From: Avichristensenella sp031550535 | GTDB lineage: Bacteria > Bacillota > Clostridia > Christensenellales > Aristaeellaceae | Direction of reading: 5' to 3' | Assembly: GCA_031550535.1 (NCBI GenBank) | Contig: JAVBOM010000027.1 | Span: 1-64,000, forward strand | Length of the DNA: 64,000 nucleotides | Part shown: positions 51,828 to 59,779 of the stretch, in pieces | How the letters are laid out: every line of letters starts with the position of its first letter | Position numbering within the stretch: the stretch's first letter is position 1 | Translations under genes and position numbers: made by a program | Notes under the pieces: generated by a model | The model's database searches: none | The model's input: only the letters and a program-made list of their open reading frames with translations | Told to the model about the DNA's origin: nothing

Positions 51828-54800
51828 CTACAAACACCATCCGTAGTCTTCCACAACCGCCCGCATGATCCGGACCAGCGGCTCATACGTGCGCGTGTCC
51901 GTAGCGAGCGCCGTCTCATACACCTGACCGCCCAGCCGCAGTTTCACGCGCTGCTCCGCGCGGCTGATCACCAGGAAGCCCTGGTTCTCGCTGTCCTCGA
52001 AATCCGCCGTGGACGCGAACACCGTGAACTTCTCGCGGTACGGCTTGCTGTCGTACGGACAGAACACCGTGCAGTTGCCGCACTCGTTGCACATCTTGTC
52101 CACGTGCAGCACCTGCTCTTTCACCATGCCCGGCACCTTCACCGCGATGTTTGCGCGGTTCGGGCACACGTCCACGCAGTTTTCGCACACCATGGAGCAG
52201 CCGAGGCACCGTTCGTTCTCCTTCGCGGGATCGCCGCTGTGGCAGAGCGCGCCGCGCCGCGCCTTGAGTGTCGCTGCGTCCATGGAGTAGGGATTTCTGG
52301 CGAAATCCCTTGATGGCGCCCGATTTTTCAAATCAGCGCCGCCGTCATGATACAGCGTTTCCGTGATTTCGCCGCCCAGGATGTCTGTCGCCGCTTCCGT
52401 CGCGTCCGCGATCGTCTCCACGACGGTGGACGGGCCGCGCAGCGCATCGCCGACCACGTACACATTGCCGTGCTTCATGCCATCGGCGCGCCCGCGCCCG
52501 CCGAGCTTCACGCCGTCCGCCGCGAGGGCGTCCGAATCCACCGCCTCGCCCACGGCGCTGATGACCGTATCCGCCGGGACGCGCACGCGCTCGCCGGTCG
52601 GCTCGGGGCTGCGACGTCCGCTCGCGTCCGGCGCGCCGAGTTGCATCACGTCGCAGAGAAGGTGGCCGCCCTCATGCGACACGGGCGCGAGCAGCTCCAA
52701 AAATTCCACGCCGTCCGAAAGGGCAAGATCAAGCTCCTCCGCGTCGGCGGGCATCTCGCGCTTCGTGCGGCGGTAGACGAGCGTCACGCTCTTCACGCCT
52801 GCCGCGCGCTTCGCTGCCCGCGCCGCGTCCATCGCGGTGTTGCCACCGCCGACCACGACCACGCGCTCGCCGAGCGTGAGCGTCCCGGGCGCTTTCTTTT
52901 GCGCCTCCAGGAATTCCAGCACGTTCAGCGCCTTGCCGTTTTCCAGCGCGAGCCTGCCCGGCTTCCATGCGCCGATGGCGAGGATCACGTGGGTGTAGCC
53001 CTGTGCCGATAATTCTTTAGCGGAGGGCGCTTCCGTGTTCAGCTTTACGGTCACGCCGAGCTTTTCCAGCATGGCGGCGTCATTGTCAATCGCCGCGTCC
53101 GCGATGCGGAACGCCGGGATCACGTGGCGTACGATGCCGCCCAGGCTGTCCCGCTTCTCGAAAATGGTTGCCTTTGCCCCGGCGAGCGCCAGCAGGTGCG
53201 CCGTCGCCATGCCCGCAGGGCCGCCGCCGACGATCGCCACGTTCTCCGGCCGTTGCGGCGCGGGGGAGAGCGCCGCCCTGTACGCCGCGTAGCCCTTTTC
53301 CGCCGCGACGAGCTTTGCGGCGCGGATGGCAACGGGTTCCTCATAGAAATTGCGCGTGCAGCGCAGCATGCAGCGGTGGCTGCAGATGGTGCCGGTGATG
53401 AACGGCAGCGGGTTCTTTTTGCAAATGACTTCCAGCGCCTCGTCGTATTTCCCCTGGCCGACCAGCTCCACGTATTCCGGGATGTCCTGGCCGATGGGGC
53501 AGCCGCCCTCGCACGGGGCCATGAAGCAGTCCACCAGCGGCACCTGCTCGGATGTCTTGCGCGGCGGGTTGATCTTGACGGGCTTCACATGGTGCGGGTT
53601 GCTCCGCGCCTCTTTCGCAAGCGCGCCCACTTTGTCCACATCCACGCCCGTGAACGGGGCATAGGGCAGCTTTACCAGCATTTCCGCGATGGGCTGCAGG
53701 CGGCCATACCCGCCGGGCTTCAGCAGCGTCGTCGCCATGGTGATCGGCCAGATGCCCGCGCCGAAGATGCCGCCCGCGTTGAACAGGTCCGCGCCGCCGG
53801 AGTACGACACGCGCAGCTTCCCGTCAAACGCGCGCCCGAGCTTTTCCGCCAGGGAGATGGACAGCGGGTACAGACTCTTGCCACTCATGTACATTTCGCC
53901 GCCCGGCAGCTCGCCGCGCGCGATCTTCACGGGGAACGTGTTCGTCAGCTTCACGCCGAATTCGAGGCCACGGCCTACGGCGAGCGCCTGCAACCGCTGG
54001 AACATCGGCACCGCGTCTGAAAATTGCAGGTCGTGCGTGAAATGATGGTCGTCAAAGACCAGATAGTCGTAGCCCATCGCGTCCATGGTTTCCCGCGCGA
54101 ACGCGTAGCCCAGCAGCGTCGGGTTGCACTTGACATACGTGTGCAGGCACTTTTCCTCGATCAGGTAGCGCGCGATGCGCTCAATCTCGTCCGGCGGGCA
54201 GCCGTGCAGCGTGGACAGCGTGATGGACTTGCAGACCTTGTTGTCCAGCCCCGTGAGGAACGCCTCGTCGATGTTCCGGAACCGGGAGAGGTTCGCCCGC
54301 GCCCAGGCCAGGCACTCCCGCCAGATGGCGGTGCTGCCGGCGGCCTTCATGCCCTCGATGTATGTGTCGATCTTTTCGGACTGGATGCCAGCCAGGTCGT
54401 ACCCGACACTCATGTTGAACACAAAGCCCGTCGGGCTGCCAAGGCCCAGCTCCCGGCTGAGCAGCTTCAGCGCGAACCAGCCCTTGACGTACTCGTCAAA
54501 CGCCTCGGGCACGCGCAGCTCCGTGCTCCACTCGACGTTGTAGCACTCATCCTCCGCGCGGATGCACGGCTTTTCGACCGGCAAGTCCTCACCGTCGATG
54601 ATCTGTACGGTCTTGACCTCAAAGAAGCGCGCGCCGCCCGCGTAGGCCGCGATCAGGTTCTGCGCGAGCTGGCTGTGCGGGCCCGCCGCCGGGCCGATGG
54701 GCGTCTCGATCGTCTCGCCGAAGATCGGCAGCGTTTTGCCGCCCTCGTGCCGGTACAGCGCGCCCACGCCAAAGATCGTGCCCTGCTCGGCGTATTCCGA

Positions 54801-54854
54801 AAGTACCCAGTGCATGAGTTGGCCGAACGGAATCGGCCGCATGATATCGCTCAT
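51828..54854 (-). CDS. ygfK: YgfK: FAD/NADPH and iron-sulfur oxidoreductase (annotated as putative selenate reductase subunit)
   Basis: 1008 residues (E. coli YgfK 1032). Residues 1-430: dihydropyrimidine-dehydrogenase-like barrel region (IGPAAGPHSQLAQNLIAAYA). 440-530: cysteine-rich [4Fe-4S] region (CFMAPCEGGCPIGQDIPEYV, CSHRCMLRC). Two nucleotide folds at about 537 (VAIVGGGPAGMATAHLLALA) and 663 (VVVVGGGNTAMDAARAAKRA). C-terminal ferredoxin motifs CLGCSMVCENCVDVCPNRAN and CNECGNCTVFCP. It is likely the reductase that takes the purine ring intermediate or carries electrons for XdhD. Residues 836-856 (DGGADLKNRAPSRDFARNPY) are encoded by a copy of repeat R2 inserted in frame between the flavin and ferredoxin parts. 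Follows ssnA by 40 bases. Confidence 0.95.
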   Translation of the reverse strand: MSDIMRPIPFGQLMHWVLSEYAEQGTIFGVGALYRHEGGKTLPIFGETIETPIGPAAGPHSQLAQNLIAAYAGGARFFEVKTVQIIDGEDLPVEKPCIRAEDECYNVEWSTELRVPEAFDEYVKGWFALKLLSRELGLGSPTGFVFNMSVGYDLAGIQSEKIDTYIEGMKAAGSTAIWRECLAWARANLSRFRNIDEAFLTGLDNKVCKSITLSTLHGCPPDEIERIARYLIEEKCLHTYVKCNPTLLGYAFARETMDAMGYDYLVFDDHHFTHDLQFSDAVPMFQRLQALAVGRGLEFGVKLTNTFPVKIARGELPGGEMYMSGKSLYPLSISLAEKLGRAFDGKLRVSYSGGADLFNAGGIFGAGIWPITMATTLLKPGGYGRLQPIAEMLVKLPYAPFTGVDVDKVGALAKEARSNPHHVKPVKINPPRKTSEQVPLVDCFMAPCEGGCPIGQDIPEYVELVGQGKYDEALEVICKKNPLPFITGTICSHRCMLRCTRNFYEEPVAIRAAKLVAAEKGYAAYRAALSPAPQRPENVAIVGGGPAGMATAHLLALAGAKATIFEKRDSLGGIVRHVIPAFRIADAAIDNDAAMLEKLGVTVKLNTEAPSAKELSAQGYTHVILAIGAWKPGRLALENGKALNVLEFLEAQKKAPGTLTLGERVVVVGGGNTAMDAARAAKRAAGVKSVTLVYRRTKREMPADAEELDLALSDGVEFLELLAPVSHEGGHLLCDVMQLGAPDASGRRSPEPTGERVRVPADTVISAVGEAVDSDALAADGVKLGGRGRADGMKHGNVYVVGDALRGPSTVVETIADATEAATDILGGEITETLYHDGGADLKNRAPSRDFARNPYSMDAATLKARRGALCHSGDPAKENERCLGCSMVCENCVDVCPNRANIAVKVPGMVKEQVLHVDKMCNECGNCTVFCPYDSKPYREKFTVFASTADFEDSENQGFLVISRAEQRVKLRLGGQVYETALATDTRTYEPLVRIMRAVVEDYGWCL
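52287..52348 (-). repeat. Dispersed repeat R2 inside ygfK, in frame
   Basis: 62 bases, minus strand ATGACGGCGGCGCTGATTTG to GGGATTTCGCCAGAAATCCC and TAC. Same sequence as the intergenic copies at 59696 and 40627, but here it keeps the ygfK reading frame and adds about 21 residues at a surface linker. Confidence 0.9.
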
Positions 54855-54894
54855 TGGTATGCCACCCTTTCAAAAATGGTCCGATACGGCGGGT

Positions 54895-56232
54895 TTACCG
54901 GCCCGCGTTGATCCGCGTCGCGACATCCCGCGCGCGCTCGCGGCAGTGCGCCAGCACGGCTTCCTTGTCGATGCCGACCAATTCCCGGTTGTGCATTTTG
55001 ATTTCGCCATTGATGATCGTCGTTGTTACGGAATGGCCGTTCATGCCGAACAGCACGTGCGAGTTGGCGTTGTCGCCCGTCATCGGCGTCTGCGGGGTGT
55101 AGTCCAGCGCGATCACGTCCGCGCACGCGCCCGCTTTCAGGATGCCGAGGGGCTTGCCGAAGAACGCCGACACCATCTTGCGGTTGTTTTCAAACAGCAT
55201 GGCCGGGATCTCGCCCCACGCGGCGGTCGGGTCGCACAGGTGATGCTTGTGCAGGATGTTGGCGACCTTGTAGCTTTCCAGCATGTCGTTCGTGTAGCCG
55301 TCCGTGCCAAGGCCGATGCCAATGCCCCGATGGAACATGGACAGCACGGGCGGGCAGCCGATGGCGTTGCCCATGTTGCTCTCCGGGTTGTGCGCCACAA
55401 GGCTCCCTGTCGCGGCCAGCAGGTCCATCTCCGCCTCGCTGACGTGCGTGCAGTGGCCGCAGATGGTCTTTTCGCCCAGCACGCCGAAGTCGTGCAGACG
55501 GAACACGGGGCGCTTGCCGTGCTGCTTTAAACTGTCCAGCACGTCCTCAATGCCCTCGGCAACGTGGATGTGCACGCCCGCTCCGTTCGGTTTCTCCGCC
55601 ATACAATAGGTAAGCGTGCTGCTCGACAGCGTGAACGGCGCGTGCATGCCCATCATGCCGGCCAGCATGCCGGACGTGTCCGCCTGCGCATGCCGGATGA
55701 ACGCGACATTCTCGCGGACAGCGGCGCGCATCTTGTCCGCGCCGTCGCGGTCGCTGATCTCGTAGCAGAGGTTCGCGCGCACGCCGAATTTCTTCGCGCT
55801 CTCCGCGATGGCGAACAAGCTGCCCTCAATTTCGCCATAGCTGGCGTGGTGGTCAAAGATCGCCGTGGTGCCGTTTTCGATGCAGTCGATGAAGTTCCAG
55901 TCCGCGCTGGCGGCCGTGTCGGCCAGGAGCAGATGGCGGTCGATCGTCCACCACAGGCCGTCCAGAATCTCCAGGAACGTCCGGTTGTTCGCGCCCTTGA
56001 TGGACAGCCCGCGCGCGAACGCGGAGTAGATATGGTTGTGCGCGTTGATCAGCCCCGGCATGATGACGCCGCCCTTGGCGTCCAGAAACCGCGCGCCGGG
56101 GTGGCTCGCTTTCATGGCGGCCGTATCGCCCACGCCCGCAATGACGCCGCCGTCCATCGCGACGCATCCGTTTTCGAGGAAGGGGTTCCCATCGTCCCGG
56201 GTGATGACCCGGCCATTTCCCAGCAGCAGCAT
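54895..56232 (-). CDS. ssnA: SsnA family amidohydrolase
   Basis: 445 residues (E. coli SsnA 442). ATG 56232 is six bases after AAAGGAGG; ATG 56238 overlaps it. Metal-dependent amidohydrolase of the guanine deaminase/TRZ-ATZ group: GLINAHNHIYSAFARGLSIK (metal histidines), GVHIHVAEGIED, CGHCTHVSEAEMDLL and GLGTDGYTNDMLESYKVANI. Member of the conserved urate-degradation cluster, likely removing an amino group or opening a ring. First gene of the minus-strand half, downstream of an unusual leader (56233-56399). Confidence 0.93.
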   Translation of the reverse strand: MLLLGNGRVITRDDGNPFLENGCVAMDGGVIAGVGDTAAMKASHPGARFLDAKGGVIMPGLINAHNHIYSAFARGLSIKGANNRTFLEILDGLWWTIDRHLLLADTAASADWNFIDCIENGTTAIFDHHASYGEIEGSLFAIAESAKKFGVRANLCYEISDRDGADKMRAAVRENVAFIRHAQADTSGMLAGMMGMHAPFTLSSSTLTYCMAEKPNGAGVHIHVAEGIEDVLDSLKQHGKRPVFRLHDFGVLGEKTICGHCTHVSEAEMDLLAATGSLVAHNPESNMGNAIGCPPVLSMFHRGIGIGLGTDGYTNDMLESYKVANILHKHHLCDPTAAWGEIPAMLFENNRKMVSAFFGKPLGILKAGACADVIALDYTPQTPMTGDNANSHVLFGMNGHSVTTTIINGEIKMHNRELVGIDKEAVLAHCRERARDVATRINAGR

Positions 56233-56270
56233 GCGCATCCTCCTTTTCGTCCGGCTGACGCCGGAATAAC

Positions 56271-56309
56271 AAAAAAATCTGTCCCAAAGCCCGACTGGCC
56301 AAGACAGAT
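56271..56309 (-). terminator. Intrinsic terminator in the ssnA leader (attenuator)
   Basis: Minus strand ATCTGTC (56309-56303), loop of 19, GACAGAT (56283-56277), then T7 (56277-56271). It sits before the first codon of ssnA, so it must be conditional. Confidence 0.85.
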
Positions 56310-56317
56310 CCACGGCG

Positions 56318-56391
56318 AGACAATAGCAAACCAGGCAATCCCATCCGCGGAAAAGCCCGTGCGCGAAGCACTTCCTTGCAGCCACTGTCTT
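56318..56391 (-). ncRNA. Candidate riboswitch / regulatory leader of ssnA
   Basis: The leader begins with AAGACAGT (minus strand 56391-56384). Its 3' partner can be ATTGTCT (56324-56318), closing a 60-base domain with an inner hairpin GTGC-TTCGC-GCAC, or CTGTCTT (56307-56301), which is part of the left arm of the terminator. The first choice leaves the terminator free, the second destroys it. This is the usual layout of a transcriptional riboswitch. I do not recognise the aptamer class. Confidence 0.6.
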
Positions 56392-56405
56392 ATTCGATTG
56401 AATTT

Positions 56406-56434
56406 ACAATATCACATTGCGGGTTTTTTATCAA
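56406..56434 (-). promoter_or_regulatory. Promoter of the ssnA-ygfK-hyuA-xdhD-permease operon
   Basis: Minus strand TTGATA (56434-56429), 17-base spacer, TATTGT (56411-56406). Predicted start near 56399, giving a leader of about 165 bases that contains the switching helices and the terminator. Confidence 0.65.
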
Positions 56435-56500
56435 TCGCTTCCGGGAAGGTTGTAAAAATACGTCACAATATACGATGAAAGGATACGGGAAATAGAAGAT

Positions 56501-57091
56501 TTATACGATATTCGTGCCTTTCGCCGCATGTGCCTCCAGCGCGGCGAGTGCGTCCGGCGTATCCACGTCGAACAGCTCCCACGCGGAGGCGGCTTCGACT
56601 CGCAGCACAGCTTCCGTGTGCTTGCGGATCACCGTGCCGCCGGTCTGGCCGGGGGAGAGAGACAGGAGCGAATCATAGAACGCGCGCGCGAAAAGCACCG
56701 GGTTGCCGTCCTGGCCATCATGGCAGACACGGACAATCGCGTCCGGGTGCGCACGGAAGCATTCCGCCATGCGCTCCATCGTCTCCGTGGCGCACAGCGG
56801 CTGGTCCGCCACGCAAAACAGACATCCGTCCATGTCCCGCATGGCCGAAACGCCTAGCCGGATGGTGTCCGACACGTCCGGTTCCGCGTGCAGAAGGCAT
56901 TCAAAACCGGCATCGCGCGCAAGCGCGGCGACCGCCGCATCGCGCGTCACCACGAGCGACTTGGTGAGCGTGCGCGGCAGCTTTTCCAGCGTATGTAGGA
57001 TCAGCGGCCGCCCGAGGAACGGCGCGAGCAGCTTATTGCCGCCGAACCGGGACGAGTCGCCGGAAGCCATCACCACGCAACCGATTTTCAC
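56501..57091 (-). CDS. mocA: MocA/MobA-like nucleotidyltransferase (molybdenum cofactor maturation)
   Basis: 196 residues from GTG 57091, six bases after AGGAGGA (GTG 57097 is too close). Signature GCVVMASGDSSRFGGNKLLA (residues 4-23), the nucleotide-binding loop of MobA-like proteins; LFCVADQPLC carries the metal Asp, and GNPVLFARAFYDSL follows. Such proteins add CMP or GMP to molybdopterin; the homologue YgfJ lies in the E. coli xdh cluster, so it should mature the XdhD cofactor. Its ribosome site overlaps the stop codon of the LacI gene, so it is translated from the lacI transcript. Confidence 0.88.
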   Translation of the reverse strand: MKIGCVVMASGDSSRFGGNKLLAPFLGRPLILHTLEKLPRTLTKSLVVTRDAAVAALARDAGFECLLHAEPDVSDTIRLGVSAMRDMDGCLFCVADQPLCATETMERMAECFRAHPDAIVRVCHDGQDGNPVLFARAFYDSLLSLSPGQTGGTVIRKHTEAVLRVEAASAWELFDVDTPDALAALEAHAAKGTNIV

Positions 57092-57102
57092 GTGCACTCC
57101 TC

Positions 57103-58158
57103 CTATTGTATCTCCCGCCGCCCCAGCCTTGCCCCGCAGGACTCCCGCACCACCAGCGTGGACTCCTTCACCTGCGTGAACCCCGGGCTGTCGCCGCGCT
57201 TCTCCACCGAGGCCAGGAGCTGCTGCACGGCGGCGCGACCAAGCTGCGCCGGGTGCAGGTCCACGGTGGTCAGCGGCGGGTCGGTGTACGGGGAGAAGAA
57301 CTGGTTGTCACAGCCGATGACGGCCATGTCGCCCGGGACCGTCAAGCCCATGCGCCGGAACTGGCGCATCGCGCCAATTGCCACCAGGTCGTTGATGGCG
57401 ATGAGGGCCGTGGGCCTCGCTTCGGGGGAGAGGGGCGCGAGCAGCCGGGCCGCGCCGAGTTCGCCCGCCTCCGGCGTGTGGCCCGCCTCCTGGCAGAACG
57501 CCGTCAGGCCGAGCTTGTTCATTTCGACCATGAAGCCGATTTCACGCTCGCTGGCGCTGCGGCTTTGGTAGGAGCCGCCCAGGAACGCGATGCGCCGGTG
57601 GCCGAGCGCGTGCAGGTGCCGCACGGACTGGCGGACGCTGGCGGACAGGTCGCTGTGGAAGTTCATGCAGGTAACGCCGGGAACCGGCGGGCAGATGGTG
57701 ACAAGCGGCATGTGCCGCATCAGCAGCGTGAGCGTCTGGGCCAGATCCCCGGGCGGCTGCGTTGCCTCCACAACGCCGCCCAGCAGCAGCACCCCCTCCA
57801 GCCGCCGCTCGATCAGGTCGCCGGTGAAAGCCTCGTCCAGCGGCTCCGTGGGGGAGGTGTGGTAGACCACTACGGCGTACCCCGCGCGGCGCGCCTCGTC
57901 ATGCGCGGCGGAAAACAGCGCGGCGTAGTACGGGTTTTCCACGCTGGGCAGGATGAAGCCGACCATGCCGGACGCCTGATGGTACAGCCCGCGCGCGATG
58001 GAGCTGGGGCGGAATTGATATTTCTCCACAACCCGCATGACCTTCGCATGCGTTTTGGCGCTCACGTTGGGGTGGCCGGACATCACGCGCGAAACCGTCG
58101 CCGCGGAGACGCCCGCCTCGCTGGCGATGTCGTAGATGGTTTTGCGCTCTCCAAGCAT
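57103..58158 (-). CDS. LacI-family transcriptional regulator
   Basis: 351 residues; ATG 58158 after GGAGGTGACGGCC. Helix-turn-helix and hinge: TIYDIASEAGVSAATVSRVM (residues 7-26), NVSAKTHAKVMRVVEKYQFR. Residues 60-340 are the sugar-binding domain (GMVGFILPSVENPYYAALFS, LGHRRIAFLGGSYQSRSASE, ALIAINDLVAIGAMRQFRRM, LTTVDLHPAQLGRAAVQQLL). It is divergent from the sugar importer operon and has near-identical operators on both promoters, so it represses both until its sugar is bound. Confidence 0.93.
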   Translation of the reverse strand: MLGERKTIYDIASEAGVSAATVSRVMSGHPNVSAKTHAKVMRVVEKYQFRPSSIARGLYHQASGMVGFILPSVENPYYAALFSAAHDEARRAGYAVVVYHTSPTEPLDEAFTGDLIERRLEGVLLLGGVVEATQPPGDLAQTLTLLMRHMPLVTICPPVPGVTCMNFHSDLSASVRQSVRHLHALGHRRIAFLGGSYQSRSASEREIGFMVEMNKLGLTAFCQEAGHTPEAGELGAARLLAPLSPEARPTALIAINDLVAIGAMRQFRRMGLTVPGDMAVIGCDNQFFSPYTDPPLTTVDLHPAQLGRAAVQQLLASVEKRGDSPGFTQVKESTLVVRESCGARLGRREIQ

Positions 58159-58203
58159 GGCCGTCACCTCCGTGTCCGTGTTCTGTCCGGATATGTTTTT
58201 ACC

Positions 58204-58232
58204 ACTATAACATGAAGTGAAACGGGTTTCAA
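58204..58232 (-). promoter_or_regulatory. lacI promoter overlapped by operator O1
   Basis: Minus strand TTGAAA (58232-58227), spacer 17, TATAGT (58209-58204). The palindrome TGAAACGGGTTTCA (58218-58231, arms of six) covers the -35 box and part of the spacer: auto-repression. Confidence 0.75.
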
Positions 58233-58292
58233 TAGAGAATATATGTGCCGAAAGAAATCGTATAAAAAGAATGCAATTTCACAATAAACCAC

Positions 58293-58341
58293 TTGACAGA
58301 TTAACATGAATGCCTATACTATTGTATTGTAACCCGTTGCA
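58293..58341 (+). promoter_or_regulatory. Importer operon promoter with operator O2 at the transcription start
   Basis: TTGACA at 58293-58298, 16-base spacer, TATACT at 58315-58320. Directly behind, TGTAACCCGTTGCA (58328-58341) matches O1 in 12 of 14 positions when inverted and is itself nearly palindromic. Centres of the two operators are 110 bases apart, which would allow looping. Confidence 0.75.
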
Positions 58342-58393
58342 ATTGCGACCATGAGCACGCGTGCTCTGGAAATAGTAAAGGGGGATAAAACGG

Positions 58394-59650
58394 ATGAAGA
58401 AGCTGCTCGCCCTATGCTTGTGCCTCGTGATGGTGTCGGCCCTTGTGCCCGCGATGGCTGCGGAGAACAAGGTGCTGACCGTCGCCACCTGGGACGCGAC
58501 CACCACCCCGTATCTGACCGCGCAGAAGGAAGCCTATGAGGCGTCCCACCCCGGCGTGACGATCGAGTACGTGGACCTGGCGTCGCAGGATTACAACATC
58601 AAGGCGACCACCATGCTCGCCGGCGGCGACAAGACCGACGTGTTTGACGTGAAGGAGCTTTCCGACTTGCAGAACTGGATCGCGCAGGGCTATGTCGAGG
58701 ACCTGACGCCCTACATCGAGGCCAGCGGCTATGCCACGGACAAGTACGTGGGCATGGAGAAGTGCTACCAGAGCCTGGACGGCGTGCAGTACGGCCTGCC
58801 GTACCGCTCGGACTTCTGGGTGCTGTACTACAACAAGGACCTGTTTGATGCGGCGGGCGTGGAATACCCCACCAACGACATGACCTGGGAACAGTACAAG
58901 GAAAAGGCGCTGGCGCTCGTTTCCGGCGAGGGCGTGGACAAGATTTATGGCTCCCACTACCACACGTGGCTGTCCGCCGTGGCCAACTGGGCCGTGTGCG
59001 ACGGCGTGAACACGCTGGCGGACGGTGAGTATTCCGATCTGACGTACTTCTATCAGCTCGCGCTGGATCTGGAGGACGCGGGCGCGGTGATGGAGTACAC
59101 GGAGCTGAAGGCTGCCAGCCTGCACTACCGCGGCGTGTTCGGCGGCGGCACCGTCGCCATGATGCCGATGGGCTACTGGTTCGTCTCCACGCTGATTAAC
59201 GACATGAAGGACGGCACGGCCAAGACGTTCAACTGGGGCATCACCGCCGTTCCGCACCTGGATGGCGTGGCCGCCGGTTCGTCGTTCGGCTCGCCGACCG
59301 GCACCGCGATCAACATCGCGTCCGAGAACAAGGACCTGGCGTGGGACTTCATCTCCTGGCGCTGCAGCGAGGAAGGCGCGCTGGCGACAGCCGCGACCGG
59401 CACCCGCCCGGCGTATGTGAGCGAAGCGGTGGCCGAGCAGATGGCTTCCGCCGAGGGCTTCCCGGCGGACGACGCCAGCAAGGCGGCGCTGCTGCCGACG
59501 GCCGTGTACCTGGAGTGGCCGACGGGCGAAAAGATCACGGAGATGAAGACGATCCTGAACGAGGAGCACACGAACATCATGTCCCGCACCGTGGATATTG
59601 AAGAGGGCATTGACAACATGAACACCCGCGTGGCGGAACTGGGCGAGTAA
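58394..59650 (+). CDS. ABC sugar importer, extracellular solute-binding protein
   Basis: 418 residues. Signal peptide KKLLALCLCLVMVSALVPAM, cleaved near AMA|AE (residue 22). Family 1 binding protein: VLTVATWDATTTPYLTAQKE, KATTMLAGGDKTDVFDVKEL, YGLPYRSDFWVLYYNKDLFD (about 132-151), AWDFISWRCSEEGALATAAT. Captures the glycan piece whose backbone is handled by the heparinase-like and DUF2264 enzymes downstream. A terminator at 59663 separates it from the permeases and should keep the binding protein at a higher level. Confidence 0.93.
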   Translation: MKKLLALCLCLVMVSALVPAMAAENKVLTVATWDATTTPYLTAQKEAYEASHPGVTIEYVDLASQDYNIKATTMLAGGDKTDVFDVKELSDLQNWIAQGYVEDLTPYIEASGYATDKYVGMEKCYQSLDGVQYGLPYRSDFWVLYYNKDLFDAAGVEYPTNDMTWEQYKEKALALVSGEGVDKIYGSHYHTWLSAVANWAVCDGVNTLADGEYSDLTYFYQLALDLEDAGAVMEYTELKAASLHYRGVFGGGTVAMMPMGYWFVSTLINDMKDGTAKTFNWGITAVPHLDGVAAGSSFGSPTGTAINIASENKDLAWDFISWRCSEEGALATAATGTRPAYVSEAVAEQMASAEGFPADDASKAALLPTAVYLEWPTGEKITEMKTILNEEHTNIMSRTVDIEEGIDNMNTRVAELGE

Positions 59651-59662
59651 ATTCTGCCGACA

Positions 59663-59695
59663 GGGGCACCGGGGTCAGCCTCGGTGCCCCCTTTT
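59663..59695 (+). terminator. Terminator between binding protein and permeases
   Basis: GGGGCACCG (59663-59671) / CGGTGCCCC (59682-59690), then CTTTT. Probably partial, as in other importer operons. Confidence 0.85.
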
Positions 59696-59759
59696 GATGA
59701 CGGCGGCGCTGATTTGGAAAATCGGGCGCCACAAAAGGATTCCGAAAGGAATCCCTACC
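59696..59759 (+). repeat. Dispersed repeat R2
   Basis: GATGACGGCGGCGCTGATTT then GGAAAATCGGGCGCCACAAA and hairpin GGATTCCGAAAGGAATCC. Directly follows the terminator; in the frame of the next gene it reads DDGGADLENRAPQKDSERNP. Confidence 0.85.
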
Positions 59760-59779
59760 TTTCCAAGGAGGTCTCCGCC

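Noticed and set aside
51828..54854. R2 in ygfK as a frameshifting disruption
   Set aside because: The insert length and frame keep the ferredoxin part (CLGCSMVCENC) in frame to the natural stop.
56240..56400. ssnA leader as a cobalamin, THF or fluoride riboswitch
   Set aside because: Short matches (such as GCCACTG on the other strand or GATGGGATT) occur, but the required conserved cores are absent.
45357..57091. Internal UGA codons as selenocysteine sites, because the cluster is linked to selenium
   Set aside because: All reading frames of xdhD, ygfK, ssnA and hyuA are complete without UGA read-through, so nothing in the window calls for selenocysteine.
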